Shown here piece by piece: positions 1 to 8,298 of a stretch of DNA of 64,000 nt. Both the position numbers and the translations under genes were made by a program. The stretch spans positions 2,666,001 through 2,730,000 of the forward strand of contig NZ_CP058601.1 of NCBI RefSeq assembly GCF_013402815.2. The letters are read 5' to 3'. Source of the DNA: Natrinema halophilum. Lineage in GTDB: Archaea > Halobacteriota > Halobacteria > Halobacteriales > Natrialbaceae. The notes under the pieces are model-generated. The model ran no database searches, had not been told where the DNA came from, and worked only from the letters and a program-made list of their open reading frames with translations. The first letter of the stretch is position 1. Each line of letters begins with the position of its first letter.

Positions 1-323
1 GTCGATACGCGACGCCCGCTGTCAGAAAATGTCCACTTTTCATCACCTGTGGCTGCATCCCGTGCATATACGGTAACGTCATCGACGCTTCCCACATAGA
101 TGGTCCCGTCAGCTGCCATCAGATTCGGCACATATTCCATTGGGTAGTCCCAGCGCCATATCTCGTCACCGGCTCCGATTTCCGTCGCGTTTGCTCCGGT
201 CACGCTCGCGGCACCGACGGTCGATGCGATACCGATACCGGCTATGCTCTGGAGAACGCGTCGTCGAGCGGAGGTTCGATCACTGACTGGTTCTCGATAC
301 TCATCGCTATTTGTACTGTTCAC
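1..323 (-). CDS. Tat-exported PQQ-like beta-propeller protein (N-terminal part, cut by window edge)
   Basis: The reading frame starts at a GTG (321-323) and runs off the left edge, so only about 107 residues are visible. The N-terminus has a twin-arginine motif (SARRRVLQSIAGIGIAS) followed by a short hydrophobic stretch and an alanine-rich cleavage region, so the protein is probably exported folded by the Tat route. The visible mature part has the rhythm of PQQ-binding-like repeats: IWRWDYP, then DGTIYVGS, then VYARDAATGDEKWTF. This repeat builds the beta-propeller of BamB-like and quinoprotein-like proteins. The actual substrate or partner cannot be told from this fragment. No ATG precedes the arginine pair, which is why the GTG was chosen. 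An AT-rich stretch around 380-395 could hold its promoter. Confidence 0.75.
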   Translation of the reverse strand, partial: MNSTNSDEYREPVSDRTSARRRVLQSIAGIGIASTVGAASVTGANATEIGAGDEIWRWDYPMEYVPNLMAADGTIYVGSVDDVTVYARDAATGDEKWTFSDSGRRVS

Positions 324-680
324 GTGTACTGGAACGTGACGGCAGGTTATCCATACGTTGCAGATAATACAATTGGTGAAATTACAATTATATCGGTGGA
401 ATAGCCTCATCGATAGTTCAACCGGTGTGCGAACTCCGTAGTACTGTCAGCCGTGGGATTCGAGGCTGATACGACTGACAAATCGCAGTATCGAGCGGTG
501 CGTGGCGGTAACTCGCCCGAAGGTACCGTCGAGGCCGTCGCCAGGTTAGTTACGTTCGAGAACAGCCGTTATTAACGGCGTAAGTTTCTGGGTGGCCGAT
601 TTCGGGAACGCTATCGAAACGGTCGACACCACGTCGGCGGTTGTCCATCGAGATTTACAATCGAGCAGAAACGGGTAATC
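324..680. other. Intergenic region with promoter-like AT stretch and a short palindrome
   Basis: No convincing gene is seen on either strand. The AT-rich part at about 360-400 includes a TATA-like sequence in the orientation of the leftward exported-protein gene. A short palindrome (CCGTTA-T-TAACGG) sits at 566-578, downstream of the leftward gene that ends at 681, and could be a terminator or protein-binding site. Short frames here have no recognisable content. Confidence 0.4.
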
Positions 681-968
681 TCAGAACGAGACGGCGTCGG
701 GCGAGTACGGACTGCCGACCGGCGTCGGGTCGCGGTCGCTGTAGCCGACGCGGCCGACGGCCTTGTCGCTGACGGCAGAGTAGACGGCGAAGCGGGCGTC
801 TTCAGGATTTTCGAAGGTTTCGGACTCGAGGCGAGCGAGTACGTCACCGACCGTTTCGCTACCGTTCGGGAGTTCGAGGGTTCGATCGCCGTATTCGTCG
901 ATCAGTTCCTCGGTTGTCGCGGGATACTCGTGGTCGTCGATGACCTCGCCGGTGCCATTGAGCAGCAT
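681..968 (-). CDS. Small haloarchaeal protein, DUF5789-like
   Basis: A 95-residue acidic protein without signal peptide or membrane segment. The sequence pattern (a YPATTEELIDEYGD segment, an LPNGSETVGDVLARL segment, then AVGRVGYSDRDP and a C-terminal SF) matches my memory of a small haloarchaea-restricted family annotated DUF5789. Function is unknown in that family. A box A-like element (TTTATAATTA on the minus strand, about 990-999) lies roughly 25-30 nt before the ATG, consistent with a leaderless or nearly leaderless transcript. The family name is from recall and should be checked against Pfam. Confidence 0.65.
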   Translation of the reverse strand: MLLNGTGEVIDDHEYPATTEELIDEYGDRTLELPNGSETVGDVLARLESETFENPEDARFAVYSAVSDKAVGRVGYSDRDPTPVGSPYSPDAVSF

Positions 969-1204
969 TACACCCTATCTTCTGTGAACGATAATTATAA
1001 ACATTGTCCATCTATGTTTCCTAGTAGCACCCCAGACCTAATATACCTAATATTACCCTAGAGAAGTCGAGGACGGAAGCGGCGAAGTCGGGTACGAAAC
1101 CGGACGTCGTGGAGAAGCGACGGTATCGTGATGTCGACCGGAAAACGGGGGCAAGAAGCAAAACCGGAGAAACGCATTTAGGAGCCGCAGCGTTGGGATA
1201 CGGT

Positions 1205-1981
1205 ATGCCATTTGCGGACCTACACGTCCACACGACCCGTTCGGACGGGAGCCTCGAACTCGAGGCGATTCCCGAGGCCGCTCACCGCGGCGGCGTCGAA
1301 ATCGTCGCGGTGACGGACCACGATCGGGCACAGCCGTTCGACGAGCCGGTCGTCGAGCGCGACGGCGTAACGCTCATCCACGGGATCGAACTTCGAGTCG
1401 AGACGAACGGGGGACAACGGATCGATTTACTGGGGTACGGACTCGAACCGAGCGCCGACCTCGAAGCCATTCTCGATGACATCCAGACGAACCGTATCGA
1501 GCGCGGACGGGCGATCGTCGACTGCGTGGAATCGCGACTCGAACTCGATCTCGGCGTCACGGTCGCCAGCGGGTTCGGGCGACCACACATCGCGCGGGCG
1601 ATCGACGCACATCCCGATACGGAGAACGGGTATCAGGACGCGTTCGATCACCTCATCGGCTCCGACTGTCCGTGTTACGTGCCGCGGGACGTCCCGTCGT
1701 TCGAACGGGGTCGCGCGGCGCTGACCGAGTCGAGTCGGCTCGTCTCGCTAGCTCACCCGCTGCGGTATCGCGATCCGGAACGTGCGCTCGAACTCGCAGC
1801 CGACCTCGACGCCGTCGAGTTGCAGTACCCGTACGGCAGGGACGTCGACACTTCCCCCGTCGAGCGGACGATCGAGCGCTACGACTTGCTCACGACCGGG
1901 GGTAGTGATGCTCACGACGAGCACCTCGGCGTCGATGGACTCTCTCGACGGACGTACGAACGGCTCGGACTCCCGACGTGA
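1205..1981 (+). CDS. PHP-domain metal-dependent phosphoesterase
   Basis: A 258-residue protein of the PHP (polymerase and histidinol phosphatase) family. The first metal-binding motif is at the extreme N-terminus (DLHVHTTRSDGSLEL), followed by VTDHDRAQ, a LAHPLRY segment and a late GGSDAHDEHLG motif. Together these supply the histidines and aspartates of the trinuclear metal site. Family members hydrolyse phosphoesters such as 3',5'-nucleoside bisphosphates (YciV/RNase AM type); the exact substrate here is not determined. I chose the ATG at 1205 because the HxH motif must lie near the start; a longer frame back to 1109 adds 32 residues of basic, unconserved sequence. The next small gene follows 59 nt later on the same strand. 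Confidence 0.85.
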   Translation: MPFADLHVHTTRSDGSLELEAIPEAAHRGGVEIVAVTDHDRAQPFDEPVVERDGVTLIHGIELRVETNGGQRIDLLGYGLEPSADLEAILDDIQTNRIERGRAIVDCVESRLELDLGVTVASGFGRPHIARAIDAHPDTENGYQDAFDHLIGSDCPCYVPRDVPSFERGRAALTESSRLVSLAHPLRYRDPERALELAADLDAVELQYPYGRDVDTSPVERTIERYDLLTTGGSDAHDEHLGVDGLSRRTYERLGLPT

Positions 1982-2040
1982 GTCCCCACGACTTCGCCGA
2001 TAGCGGAGGGTTCAATGCAACGTGGTTCGAATGGTCGTGT

Positions 2041-2205
2041 ATGAACTGCCACTACTGTGACCGCGAGGCCGCCTTCGCAGCGGAGACCGACGGACTCAGA
2101 GTTGGCCTTTGCGAGGAACACTTCCGCGAGCGGTTACAGGAACTCGCCGAAGCTGACGGACTCGAGAACTTGAAGGAAAAAGTCGACGTCGACCGAGCCG
2201 AGTAA
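2041..2205 (+). CDS. Small zinc-finger-like haloarchaeal protein (DUF6757-like)
   Basis: A 54-residue protein beginning MNCHYCDREAAFAAE. Cysteines of the N-terminal CxxC pair, with Cys and His in LCEEHF, could form one C2CH-type zinc site; the rest is a charged helix (RERLQELAEADGLENLKEK). This resembles a small haloarchaea-specific family that I recall as DUF6757; function unknown. The frame is open upstream to 1978, but the internal ATG at 2041 places the CxxC at the N-terminus and is the better start. It follows the PHP gene on the same strand and may be cotranscribed. Confidence 0.65.
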   Translation: MNCHYCDREAAFAAETDGLRVGLCEEHFRERLQELAEADGLENLKEKVDVDRAE

Positions 2206-2215
2206 ACCGCCGTCG

Positions 2216-2659
<444 letters not shown>

Positions 2660-2745
2660 TCAGTGATTGGTGGCGAACGCAGGATTGCACGGCGTGTGTA
2701 CTCGACAGATTTATCGTGATTTTCACTGTGCATTCGTGCATCAAT

Positions 2746-3059
2746 GTGCTCGGCTTACCCGTGATACTGTTCGGTGTTCCGATCGCAGTCTGGCCGGACA
2801 CGTTCGCGCGCTTCGACGAGCAGCTATAGTAGTCGTTGAAACGATTTACCCACCGGTCGAACTACTGCGGCCAGCGAGCACTCGCTGGCCGCGAATTCGC
2901 GAGCGGGGTGTGCAATGACGTTCAGCGACTACTATTGACGCGATCGGAAGCAAGCGATCGAGTTCGGCGGTCGAATCCGTCGGATGGAAAGTGGGACTGA
3001 TATTGGTTAGCGGGGCCGGCATCGTCGTGTTGGTCCTTGCCACGTTGCTCGCCGGCTGA
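2746..3059 (+). pseudogene. Small two-helix membrane protein gene interrupted by a 110-bp inverted-repeat element
   Basis: Joining position 2825 to 2936, thereby removing the inverted-repeat element, gives one continuous 67-codon frame. It starts at GTG 2746 and ends at TGA 3057-3059. The restored protein has a hydrophobic N-terminal helix (LGLPVILFGVPIAVW), a charged linker that spans the junction (RFDEQL + DAIGSK) and a second hydrophobic helix (GLILVSGAGIVVLVLATLLAG). This is the layout of small haloarchaeal membrane proteins of the kind written 'FPxxxARFEERLDAIGSK', as I remember them. With the element in place the frame is broken, so the gene is probably inactive. The start codon is uncertain because other in-frame GTGs lie upstream. 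Confidence 0.6.
2826..2935. mobile_element. MITE-like non-autonomous element, copy A
   Basis: A 110-bp element with terminal inverted repeats: the left end ATAGTAGTCGTTGAA and the right end, read inverted, ATAGTAGTCGCTGAA, differing at one base. Its centre holds a perfect 12-bp hairpin (GCGGCCAGCGAG, 2-nt loop, 2867-2892). It carries no protein-coding gene. A second copy lies at 49616-49726. Its ends are fixed here because removing it exactly restores the interrupted small membrane-protein frame. No target-site duplication is evident. It was probably mobilised by a transposase encoded elsewhere; which IS family supplies it cannot be told. Confidence 0.75.
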
Positions 3060-3145
3060 CGGGGTCGAGCGGTGACGATGCGTTCGGTCTCGTGCCATCC
3101 GACCGGCGTTTGCGAATCGGGGTGCGCTTTCAAAGAGACTCGACG

Positions 3146-3934
3146 CTACGATTCCCTGACCTGGTCGGGGAGGCGGTTGTCGAGTAGTTCGCGGATCCAG
3201 ACGGCGAACCCGTGATCGCGACCGTACGTCCAGACGGCCATCTCGTTGACTACGTCGGGGAGGTCGCTCTCTTTCATTCCGGCCGAGACGATCGCTCGCT
3301 TATCGACCAGAAGCAGCTGTGCCGGTAGTTCAGAGCAGACGTCGTTCGTCGTCTCGAGATCTGCCGCAATCGTCGTGTTCGCGTTCGGCACCGCCGCCGT
3401 GAATTTCTCGGCGCCTGCTTCCGAGGAGACTTCGATGTACGTGTTGACGCCGCGGTCGACCGCCGACCCGAGAGCCGTCTGGATTTCGGGGTCGACCACC
3501 TCGGTCGCAGCAACGAGGTAATGGATCGACTCCTCGGCCTCCTCGAGGAAGGTGACGATGCGTTCGGTGACGTGTTCCGGCTGCGTAATCGCCCACATTC
3601 CCTCGTCGTCCGCTGAGTCGGGTTTCTCGAGTTGGCCGAGAGCGTTCTCCGCGGCGTTGATTCGGGAATCGAAATCCTCGCGAATTCGGCGACATGCCGT
3701 CTCTATCGGGACGGCCTTGTATTCGCGAGGCTCCGTTTGTTGGACGCTGACCAACCCCCTGCGCTCGAGGCGCTCGATGGTGTCGTACACCCGCGAGCGA
3801 GGAATGTCTGCGACCTGGCTAACCTCCTTGGCCGTCCCTTTCGAGAGGCGAGTGAGGGCGGCAAAGCACCGGGCCTCATACTCCGTCAGGCCCAGTTCCT
3901 CGAGCGCCGTGACCGCTTCCTCGGCGTTTGGCAC
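3146..3934 (-). CDS. TrmB-family transcriptional regulator
   Basis: A 262-residue protein. The N-terminal winged helix reads LEELGLTEYEARCFAALT, then GTAKEVSQVADIPRSRVYDTI and LERRGLVSV, which is the TrmB-type helix-turn-helix. A coiled linker (about residues 80-115) is followed by a C-terminal domain with AEESIHYLVAATEVVDPEIQ and LLVDKRAIVSAG, resembling the effector/PLD-like half of TrmB regulators. TrmB proteins respond to sugars or other metabolites; the ligand here is unknown. The GTG at 3934 was chosen (another GTG lies 15 nt upstream). A TATA-like element (GGTTATAAC on the minus strand, about 3990) marks the promoter. That promoter abuts the remnant transposase, so its upstream control region may have been replaced. 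Confidence 0.8.
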   Translation of the reverse strand: MPNAEEAVTALEELGLTEYEARCFAALTRLSKGTAKEVSQVADIPRSRVYDTIERLERRGLVSVQQTEPREYKAVPIETACRRIREDFDSRINAAENALGQLEKPDSADDEGMWAITQPEHVTERIVTFLEEAEESIHYLVAATEVVDPEIQTALGSAVDRGVNTYIEVSSEAGAEKFTAAVPNANTTIAADLETTNDVCSELPAQLLLVDKRAIVSAGMKESDLPDVVNEMAVWTYGRDHGFAVWIRELLDNRLPDQVRES

Positions 3935-3995
3935 ACGACGGTACACGATCAGCGGTCGGGAAAGAACGCTGCCTTCTCCCGCCACGTCGTTATAA

Positions 3996-4598
3996 CCGTC
4001 GAAGCGTGCGCGGACGGCTCGGCGGAAACTCTCCCGGCGCAAAGACCACTTCCGCCACACGCTCGCGAAACATATCGTACAACGGTGTGTCGAAGAAGAT
4101 GTGGAGAAGATAGCAGTTGGCGACCTTCGCGACATCCGCGAGGATGAGAACGGCGACTCGCGGAACGGGGGTGCGTCAGGGAACAAGAAACTCAGCGGAT
4201 GGGAGTTCGACCGATTCGCCCGGCTCCTCGAATACAGAGCCGAGGAACACGGCATCCTCGTTGACCGCGTAGACGAAGAGAACACGAGCAAGACGTGTTC
4301 GTGTTGCGGGCAGATCCGAGATGTGAACCGCGTGGAGCGCGGTCTGTACGTCTGTTCGGCGTGCGAAACGACGGTGAACGCAGACGTGAACGGCGCGGTG
4401 AATATTCGCAGAAAGATAACGCAGAGTCCCCCGACGGGGAATATGAGTAACGGCTGGGTGGCACACCCCGAAGTCTTCATGTTCGACCGCGAGAGCGGTC
4501 GGTTCACACCGAGAGAACAGGGAGACTACAAACCCTACTATCCCAATGCTCGGGATTCCTCCGGCTTTAGCCGGAGAAGGATGTCAAACGATGACTAG
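3996..4598 (+). pseudogene. tnpB: C-terminal fragment of TnpB (IS200/IS605-family, IS1341-type transposon)
   Basis: The frame from about 3996 encodes the C-terminal half of a TnpB RNA-guided nuclease/accessory transposase. It shows KDHFRHTLAKHIVQRCVEE, KIAVGDLRDIRED (start of a RuvC segment), GILVDRVDEENTSKTCS, a zinc ribbon CSCCG...CSACE, and NADVNGAVNI (the last catalytic Asp region). The N-terminal half, including the first RuvC aspartate region, is missing, and an in-frame stop (3993) lies directly upstream. It is therefore a relic. Full-length haloarchaeal TnpB proteins are about 400 residues; about 200 remain. The tail overlaps the end of the convergent small zinc-protein gene by 4 nt. 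The right-end hairpin of the element is still present. Confidence 0.85.
4559..4576 (+). repeat. Right-end hairpin of the IS1341-type element
   Basis: A perfect 7-bp stem with a TTTA loop (CTCCGGC-TTTA-GCCGGAG) lies within the last codons of the tnpB remnant, preceded by GGGATTC and followed by AAGGATGTCAA. In IS200/IS605-family elements the right end forms such a subterminal hairpin and overlaps the 3' end of the guide (omega/re) RNA. The left end of the element is not found, so only this end survives. Confidence 0.65.
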
Positions 4599-4744
4599 TC
4601 GAGCGTTCGAAACGAGGTCCCGCCGCACGGACAGCCGGTGGTGCTTCCGATCGGTCGTGGGTCGTCGGACGTGAGCCAGACCGCAAGCGCTCTGCCGCAA
4701 TCCGTACACTGCGCTGCTCCTTTCCGCCGTGACTGCATCGTCAT
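4595..4744 (-). CDS. Small zinc-ribbon protein (49 aa)
   Basis: A 49-residue protein starting MTMQSRRKGAAQCTDCG with a second knuckle GCPCGGTSFRTLD. The CxxC and CxCG pairs suggest one zinc ribbon. Such very small zinc-finger proteins are common and conserved in haloarchaea, with some implicated in regulation; the role here is unknown. Two start codons are possible (4744 or 4738). The stop codon overlaps the end of the convergent tnpB remnant, so the transposon end inserted right at its 3' side. Its promoter must lie in 4745-4930. Confidence 0.65.
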   Translation of the reverse strand: MTMQSRRKGAAQCTDCGRALAVWLTSDDPRPIGSTTGCPCGGTSFRTLD

Positions 4745-4929
4745 TGAGCAACGTTTTCTCGCAGGACGTATAAGGCGAGCGCGAGTCAGATCGAAGTCCA
4801 CGGACGGTTGTTTCGGCTGTAACAACAGTCGGATCTGGGTCGGGCTACGAGCGTCGAGGGCTCCGCGAGACTCGGTTGGTCGGCGGAATCGGTCAGCAGG
4901 CGAGCCTCGATGAGGGGCCGGCCGACTAA

Positions 4930-5107
4930 CGGCTCGTGAGGCAAAGTCGACACGGCCCGTGAGGCAAAGTCGACACGGCCCGTGAGGCAAAGTCGACACG
5001 GCCCGTGAGGCAAAGTCGACACGGCCCGTGAGGCAAAGTCGACACGGCCCGTGAGGCAAAGTCGACACGGCCCGTGAGGCAAAGTCGACACGGCCCGTGA
5101 GGCAAAA
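4930..5107. repeat. 23-bp tandem repeat (7 full units and one partial) before the aldehyde dehydrogenase gene
   Basis: The unit CGGCCCGTGAGGCAAAGTCGACA (written here in two halves: CGGCCCGTGAGG and CAAAGTCGACA) recurs every 23 bp from 4930, with the last partial unit ending at about 5107. Units are identical apart from one base in the first (CGGCTCG). The array ends only 4 nt before the ATG at 5112 of the next gene, so it occupies the promoter and leader position. Each unit contains the palindrome GTCGAC. The near-perfect identity implies recent expansion or homogenisation. Confidence 0.95.
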
Positions 5108-5111
5108 GCGT

Positions 5112-6761
5112 ATGAGCGCGGGCGCAGAGTTACCGGTAGCCATGGCACTCGAAACGGATTCGCCGCCGGACGCCCTCGCTGCGACGGGCATTTTCGACGG
5201 ATGGCTCACGGGGTTGACCGAGCGCATCGATGCCGCCGGAACCGAGACGATCGACGTTCGAGCGCCGGCGACAGACGCTGTGATCGGATCGATCCCCCGC
5301 TGTACCGAAGATGACGTCGAACGGGCCGTCGAGAGCGCCCGAAGCGCGCAGTCGTCGTGGGCCGAGACGCCGATCGACGAGCGTAGCGAAATTCTCGAGC
5401 GGTTCGGCGACCTCGTTTTGAAACGTCGCGCGGAACTGCTCGACTGCCTCCAGCTCGAGACGGGCAAGTCTCGCCGCCACGCCGTCGAAGAAGTCGTCGA
5501 CGTGGCGATGGCGTGTTCGTACTACGCCGATCGCGGGGCCGAAGCCCTCGGCGAAGATCGGCGACGCGGCGTGTTTCCGCTGGCGACGACCGCCCACGTG
5601 ACGTACGAGCCGGTCGGCGTCGTCGGCGCTATCTCGCCGTGGAACTATCCCCTCACGCTCTCGCTAACCGACGTCCTCCCCGCGCTCGTCGCCGGCAACA
5701 CCGTCGTCCTCAAACCCGACGAGAAGACGCCCTACACCGCGCTCGCGATGGCTGACCTGCTCGAGCGAGCGGGACTGCCCGACGGCTGCTTCGAAATCGT
5801 CACCGGCCGGGGGGCGACGGTCGGCCCGGCGTTGATCGACCGCGTCGACTACGTCTCGTTTACCGGCAGCACCGAGACGGGCCGATCCGTCGCCGAACGG
5901 GCGGGTCGAAATCTGATCGGGTGCTCGCTCGAGCTGGGCGGGAAGAACCCGCTACTCGTTCTCGACGACGCCGACGTCGAAGAGGCGGCCCGCGGGGCAG
6001 TCCAGGCCTGTTTTACGAACGCCGGGCAACTGTGTCTCGCCGCCGAGCGACTCTACGTCGCCGACGCGGTCTACGACGAGTTTCTCGATGCCTTCGTCGA
6101 GGAGACGCGACGGCTCACGCTCGGCACCGGCTTCGATTTCGCGGACGACGTCGGATCGCTGATCGACGGCGACCAGCTCGAGCGCGTCGAATCCCACGTC
6201 GAAGACGCGCGCGATCGAGGTGCGACGGTCCTCACGGGCGGCCGGCGTCGGCCCGACGTCGGACCGTTCTGTTACGAGCCGACGATCCTGACGGACGTCG
6301 ATCCGGATGCGACGGCCGCCTGCGAGGAGACGTTCGGCCCGGTCGTCTCGGTCGAATCCGTGCCGGACGTGGCGACGGGGATCGAGCGGGCGAACGACTC
6401 GGACTACGGCCTGAACGCGAGCGTCTGGACCGGCAACAGGACGCGTGGGGTCGCCGTCGCCCGCGAGATCGATTGCGGGACCGTCTGCGTCAACGACGCG
6501 TACATCTCCGGTTGGGCGTCGGTCGACGCGCCGATGGGCGGCTTCGGCGATTCCGGACTCGGTCGACGACACGGTCGCGAGGGGATCGAGCGCTACCTCG
6601 AATCCCGGACGATCACCACCTCCCGGATCGGGCCGCTCGACGCGCCACCCGGGATTCCGGTGTCGTGGTACGCCCGCGGAATGTTTGCGCTGACACGTCT
6701 GCAACACCGGTTGCCGACCGTCTCGAGCATCGAACGGTGGCTCCGAAACGCGAGATTCTGA
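5112..6761 (+). CDS. NAD(P)-dependent aldehyde dehydrogenase, succinate-semialdehyde dehydrogenase-like
   Basis: A 549-residue ALDH-superfamily enzyme that oxidises an aldehyde to the acid. It has the fold signatures PWNYPLTLSL and AGNTVVLKPDEKTP (cofactor binding), SFTGSTETGRSVAERAG (Rossmann loop), the general-base motif LELGGKNPLLVLD, and the catalytic cysteine in NAGQLCLAAERLYV. EETFGPVVSVE and GGFGDSGLGRRHG follow near the C-terminus. The closest general type is the succinate-semialdehyde or broad-specificity branch, but the substrate is not fixed by sequence. It is about 50 residues longer than usual, with an extra C-terminal tail after the active domains. The start may be 5112 or 5142; 5112 lies immediately after the tandem repeat. 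Confidence 0.85.
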   Translation: MSAGAELPVAMALETDSPPDALAATGIFDGWLTGLTERIDAAGTETIDVRAPATDAVIGSIPRCTEDDVERAVESARSAQSSWAETPIDERSEILERFGDLVLKRRAELLDCLQLETGKSRRHAVEEVVDVAMACSYYADRGAEALGEDRRRGVFPLATTAHVTYEPVGVVGAISPWNYPLTLSLTDVLPALVAGNTVVLKPDEKTPYTALAMADLLERAGLPDGCFEIVTGRGATVGPALIDRVDYVSFTGSTETGRSVAERAGRNLIGCSLELGGKNPLLVLDDADVEEAARGAVQACFTNAGQLCLAAERLYVADAVYDEFLDAFVEETRRLTLGTGFDFADDVGSLIDGDQLERVESHVEDARDRGATVLTGGRRRPDVGPFCYEPTILTDVDPDATAACEETFGPVVSVESVPDVATGIERANDSDYGLNASVWTGNRTRGVAVAREIDCGTVCVNDAYISGWASVDAPMGGFGDSGLGRRHGREGIERYLESRTITTSRIGPLDAPPGIPVSWYARGMFALTRLQHRLPTVSSIERWLRNARF

Positions 6762-6813
6762 CGGCCGATTTCGCGAGCGAGTCGTTTTTGCGGTTCCCGG
6801 CGAAAACCCGTCT

Positions 6814-7845
6814 ATGGATCTCACCCATCGCCCCCGACGGCTCAGGCGGGATCGGGTCCGCGGGCTCGTCAGCGAGACCAGCCTCGAGCCTGCCGACCTG
6901 ATCGCCCCTGTGTTCGTCGACGCGACGACCGACGAGCGCCGCCCGATCGAGTCGATGCCCGGCCACGAGCGGGTCCCGGTCGGGGAGGCCGTCGCCCGCG
7001 TCGAGGAAGTCCTCGAAACGGGCGTCGAGGCGGTCATGCTCTTTGGCATTCCGGAATCGAAGGATTCCGAGGGAAGTCGCGCCTGGGCGGACGACGGCGT
7101 TATTCAAGCGGCGCTTCGGCGGATCAGCGACGAAACCGACGCGTACGTCATCACCGACGTCTGTCTCTGCGAGTACACCGATCACGGCCACTGCGGACCG
7201 CTCGAGGAGGAGTTGCGGGCCGACGACGTGGTCGAAGGGGGCGAGCCGGCCTGCGAACCCACGCTGACCGTCGACAACGACGCGACGCTCGAGGCTCTCG
7301 AGAAAATCGTCGCCTCACACGCCCGTGCGGGTGCCGACATGGTGGCACCGAGCGGGATGATGGACGGAATGGTCGGCGCCATCCGCGACGCCCTAGACCG
7401 GGAGGGCTTCGAACACGTGCCCATCATGAGCTACGCGGCCAAATACGAGAGCGCGTTCTACGGTCCGTTTCGGGACGCCGCCGACGGCGCCCCGTCGTTC
7501 GGAAACCGGCGTCACTACCAGATGGATCCCGCGAACGCTCGGGAGGCCCTGCGGGAGGTCCGACTCGACGCCGAGCAGGGCGCCGACGTCCTGATGGTCA
7601 AGCCAGCACTGCCGTATCTCGACATCGTCAGCAGCGTCCGCCGGGAATTTGACCATCCAGTCGCCGCTTACAACGTCTCCGGCGAGTACGCGATGCTCCA
7701 TGCGGCCGCCGAGAAGGGGTGGCTGGATCTGGAGGATGTCGCGCTCGAATCGCTGCTCTCGATCAAGCGAGCGGGCGCAGATCTGATCCTGACGTACTTC
7801 GCTGAAGCTGTCGCGGAGCGACTGACAGCCGGCCGCCCCAGATAG
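6814..7845 (+). CDS. hemB: Delta-aminolevulinic acid dehydratase (porphobilinogen synthase)
   Basis: A 343-residue enzyme that condenses two 5-aminolevulinate molecules to porphobilinogen in tetrapyrrole synthesis. The zinc-site cysteine cluster is visible as DVCLCEYTDHGHCG, the type of bacterial and archaeal zinc-dependent enzymes. The substrate-binding lysines are in MSYAAKYESAFYGPFRDA and MVKPALPYLD. The N-terminus has the typical RPRRLR...LIAPVFV pattern. Length and motif order are complete. It starts at 6814, 52 nt after the aldehyde dehydrogenase stop, and precedes the ammonium transporter gene. The other early tetrapyrrole genes are on the same strand nearby (hemL 12.3 kb, hemC-cobA-hemD 17-20 kb). 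Confidence 0.97.
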   Translation: MDLTHRPRRLRRDRVRGLVSETSLEPADLIAPVFVDATTDERRPIESMPGHERVPVGEAVARVEEVLETGVEAVMLFGIPESKDSEGSRAWADDGVIQAALRRISDETDAYVITDVCLCEYTDHGHCGPLEEELRADDVVEGGEPACEPTLTVDNDATLEALEKIVASHARAGADMVAPSGMMDGMVGAIRDALDREGFEHVPIMSYAAKYESAFYGPFRDAADGAPSFGNRRHYQMDPANAREALREVRLDAEQGADVLMVKPALPYLDIVSSVRREFDHPVAAYNVSGEYAMLHAAAEKGWLDLEDVALESLLSIKRAGADLILTYFAEAVAERLTAGRPR

Positions 7846-8298
7846 GCCGGCCACCTGTAAACTGACGGGACTGAAAACCGCCCAGAAGCACCGTCGCCGG
7901 CCGAGGTTCGGCGCCGCCAGCGGAAATCGGCCGGTTCGGCGCCGCTGCCGAGACGACGCGTCCGGTTCTAGCTCAATCGGACGAACGTCCACCGGACCCG
8001 GGTTCCAGTCTCAAGAGTGGCAACATAAGCCGCGCGCGAGCATCGTTCGTCCCTCGAGGGCGTGATATAGCTCACCTGGGTCGGAATTACCGTTCAGATT
8101 CAGCTGATTAGGGTTTACAAAAGGAGAATATATAACCATAGTTCGAAAAATCCGCAGGATCGAATCCCCTTATACACATTAAACCACCTCTAGATTTGTC
8201 CGGTTGTCCCTATTACCCCCCTATTTTTGGCCAATTGTTAACACTAATCCTTATATAGAGTAAGTACCTCGGCTTCAAACGTGATTCAGAAGAAAACC
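7846..8298. promoter_or_regulatory. Long intergenic region with the ammonium transporter promoter
   Basis: About 450 bp without a credible gene. The right half is AT-rich. A clear box A-like element, TTATATAGAG at 8251-8260, would place the transcription start near 8280. A second AT-rich patch (GAATATATAAC) lies at about 8126-8136. Two short stretches resemble tRNA D-arms (near 7966 and 8066) but do not fold into tRNAs. The length of the region fits nitrogen-regulated control of the downstream transporter, but no known operator is recognised. Confidence 0.5.

Noticed and set aside
3071-3571. An 18-bp identical stretch (GGTGACGATGCGTTCGGT) at about 3071 and 3555.
   Set aside because: No extended similarity around it; one copy is inside the regulator gene and the other in spacer. 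Probably chance in GC-rich sequence.
3935-4507. A 191-codon upstream extension of the TrmB-like regulator frame on the minus strand.
   Set aside because: It runs antisense through the tnpB remnant and has no conserved content; the winged helix begins right after the GTG at 3934.
4930-5107. Possible CRISPR array.
   Set aside because: Units are contiguous with no unique spacers and no cas genes are present; it is a simple tandem repeat.
4786-5467. Minus-strand frames through the 23-bp array that would encode a repetitive protein (units such as CLTGRVDFASRAVSTLPHG).
   Set aside because: A 23-bp repeat stays open in all frames without stops, so repetitive peptides arise automatically; there is no start signal or homology.
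7960-8085. Two tRNA D-arm-like stretches (TAGCTCAATCGG and TAGCTCACCTGGGTCGG), one followed by a T-arm-like GGTTCCAGTC.
   Set aside because: The D-stem has no matching GAGC partner, no acceptor or anticodon stem can be formed, and the spacing is wrong. Treated as chance.
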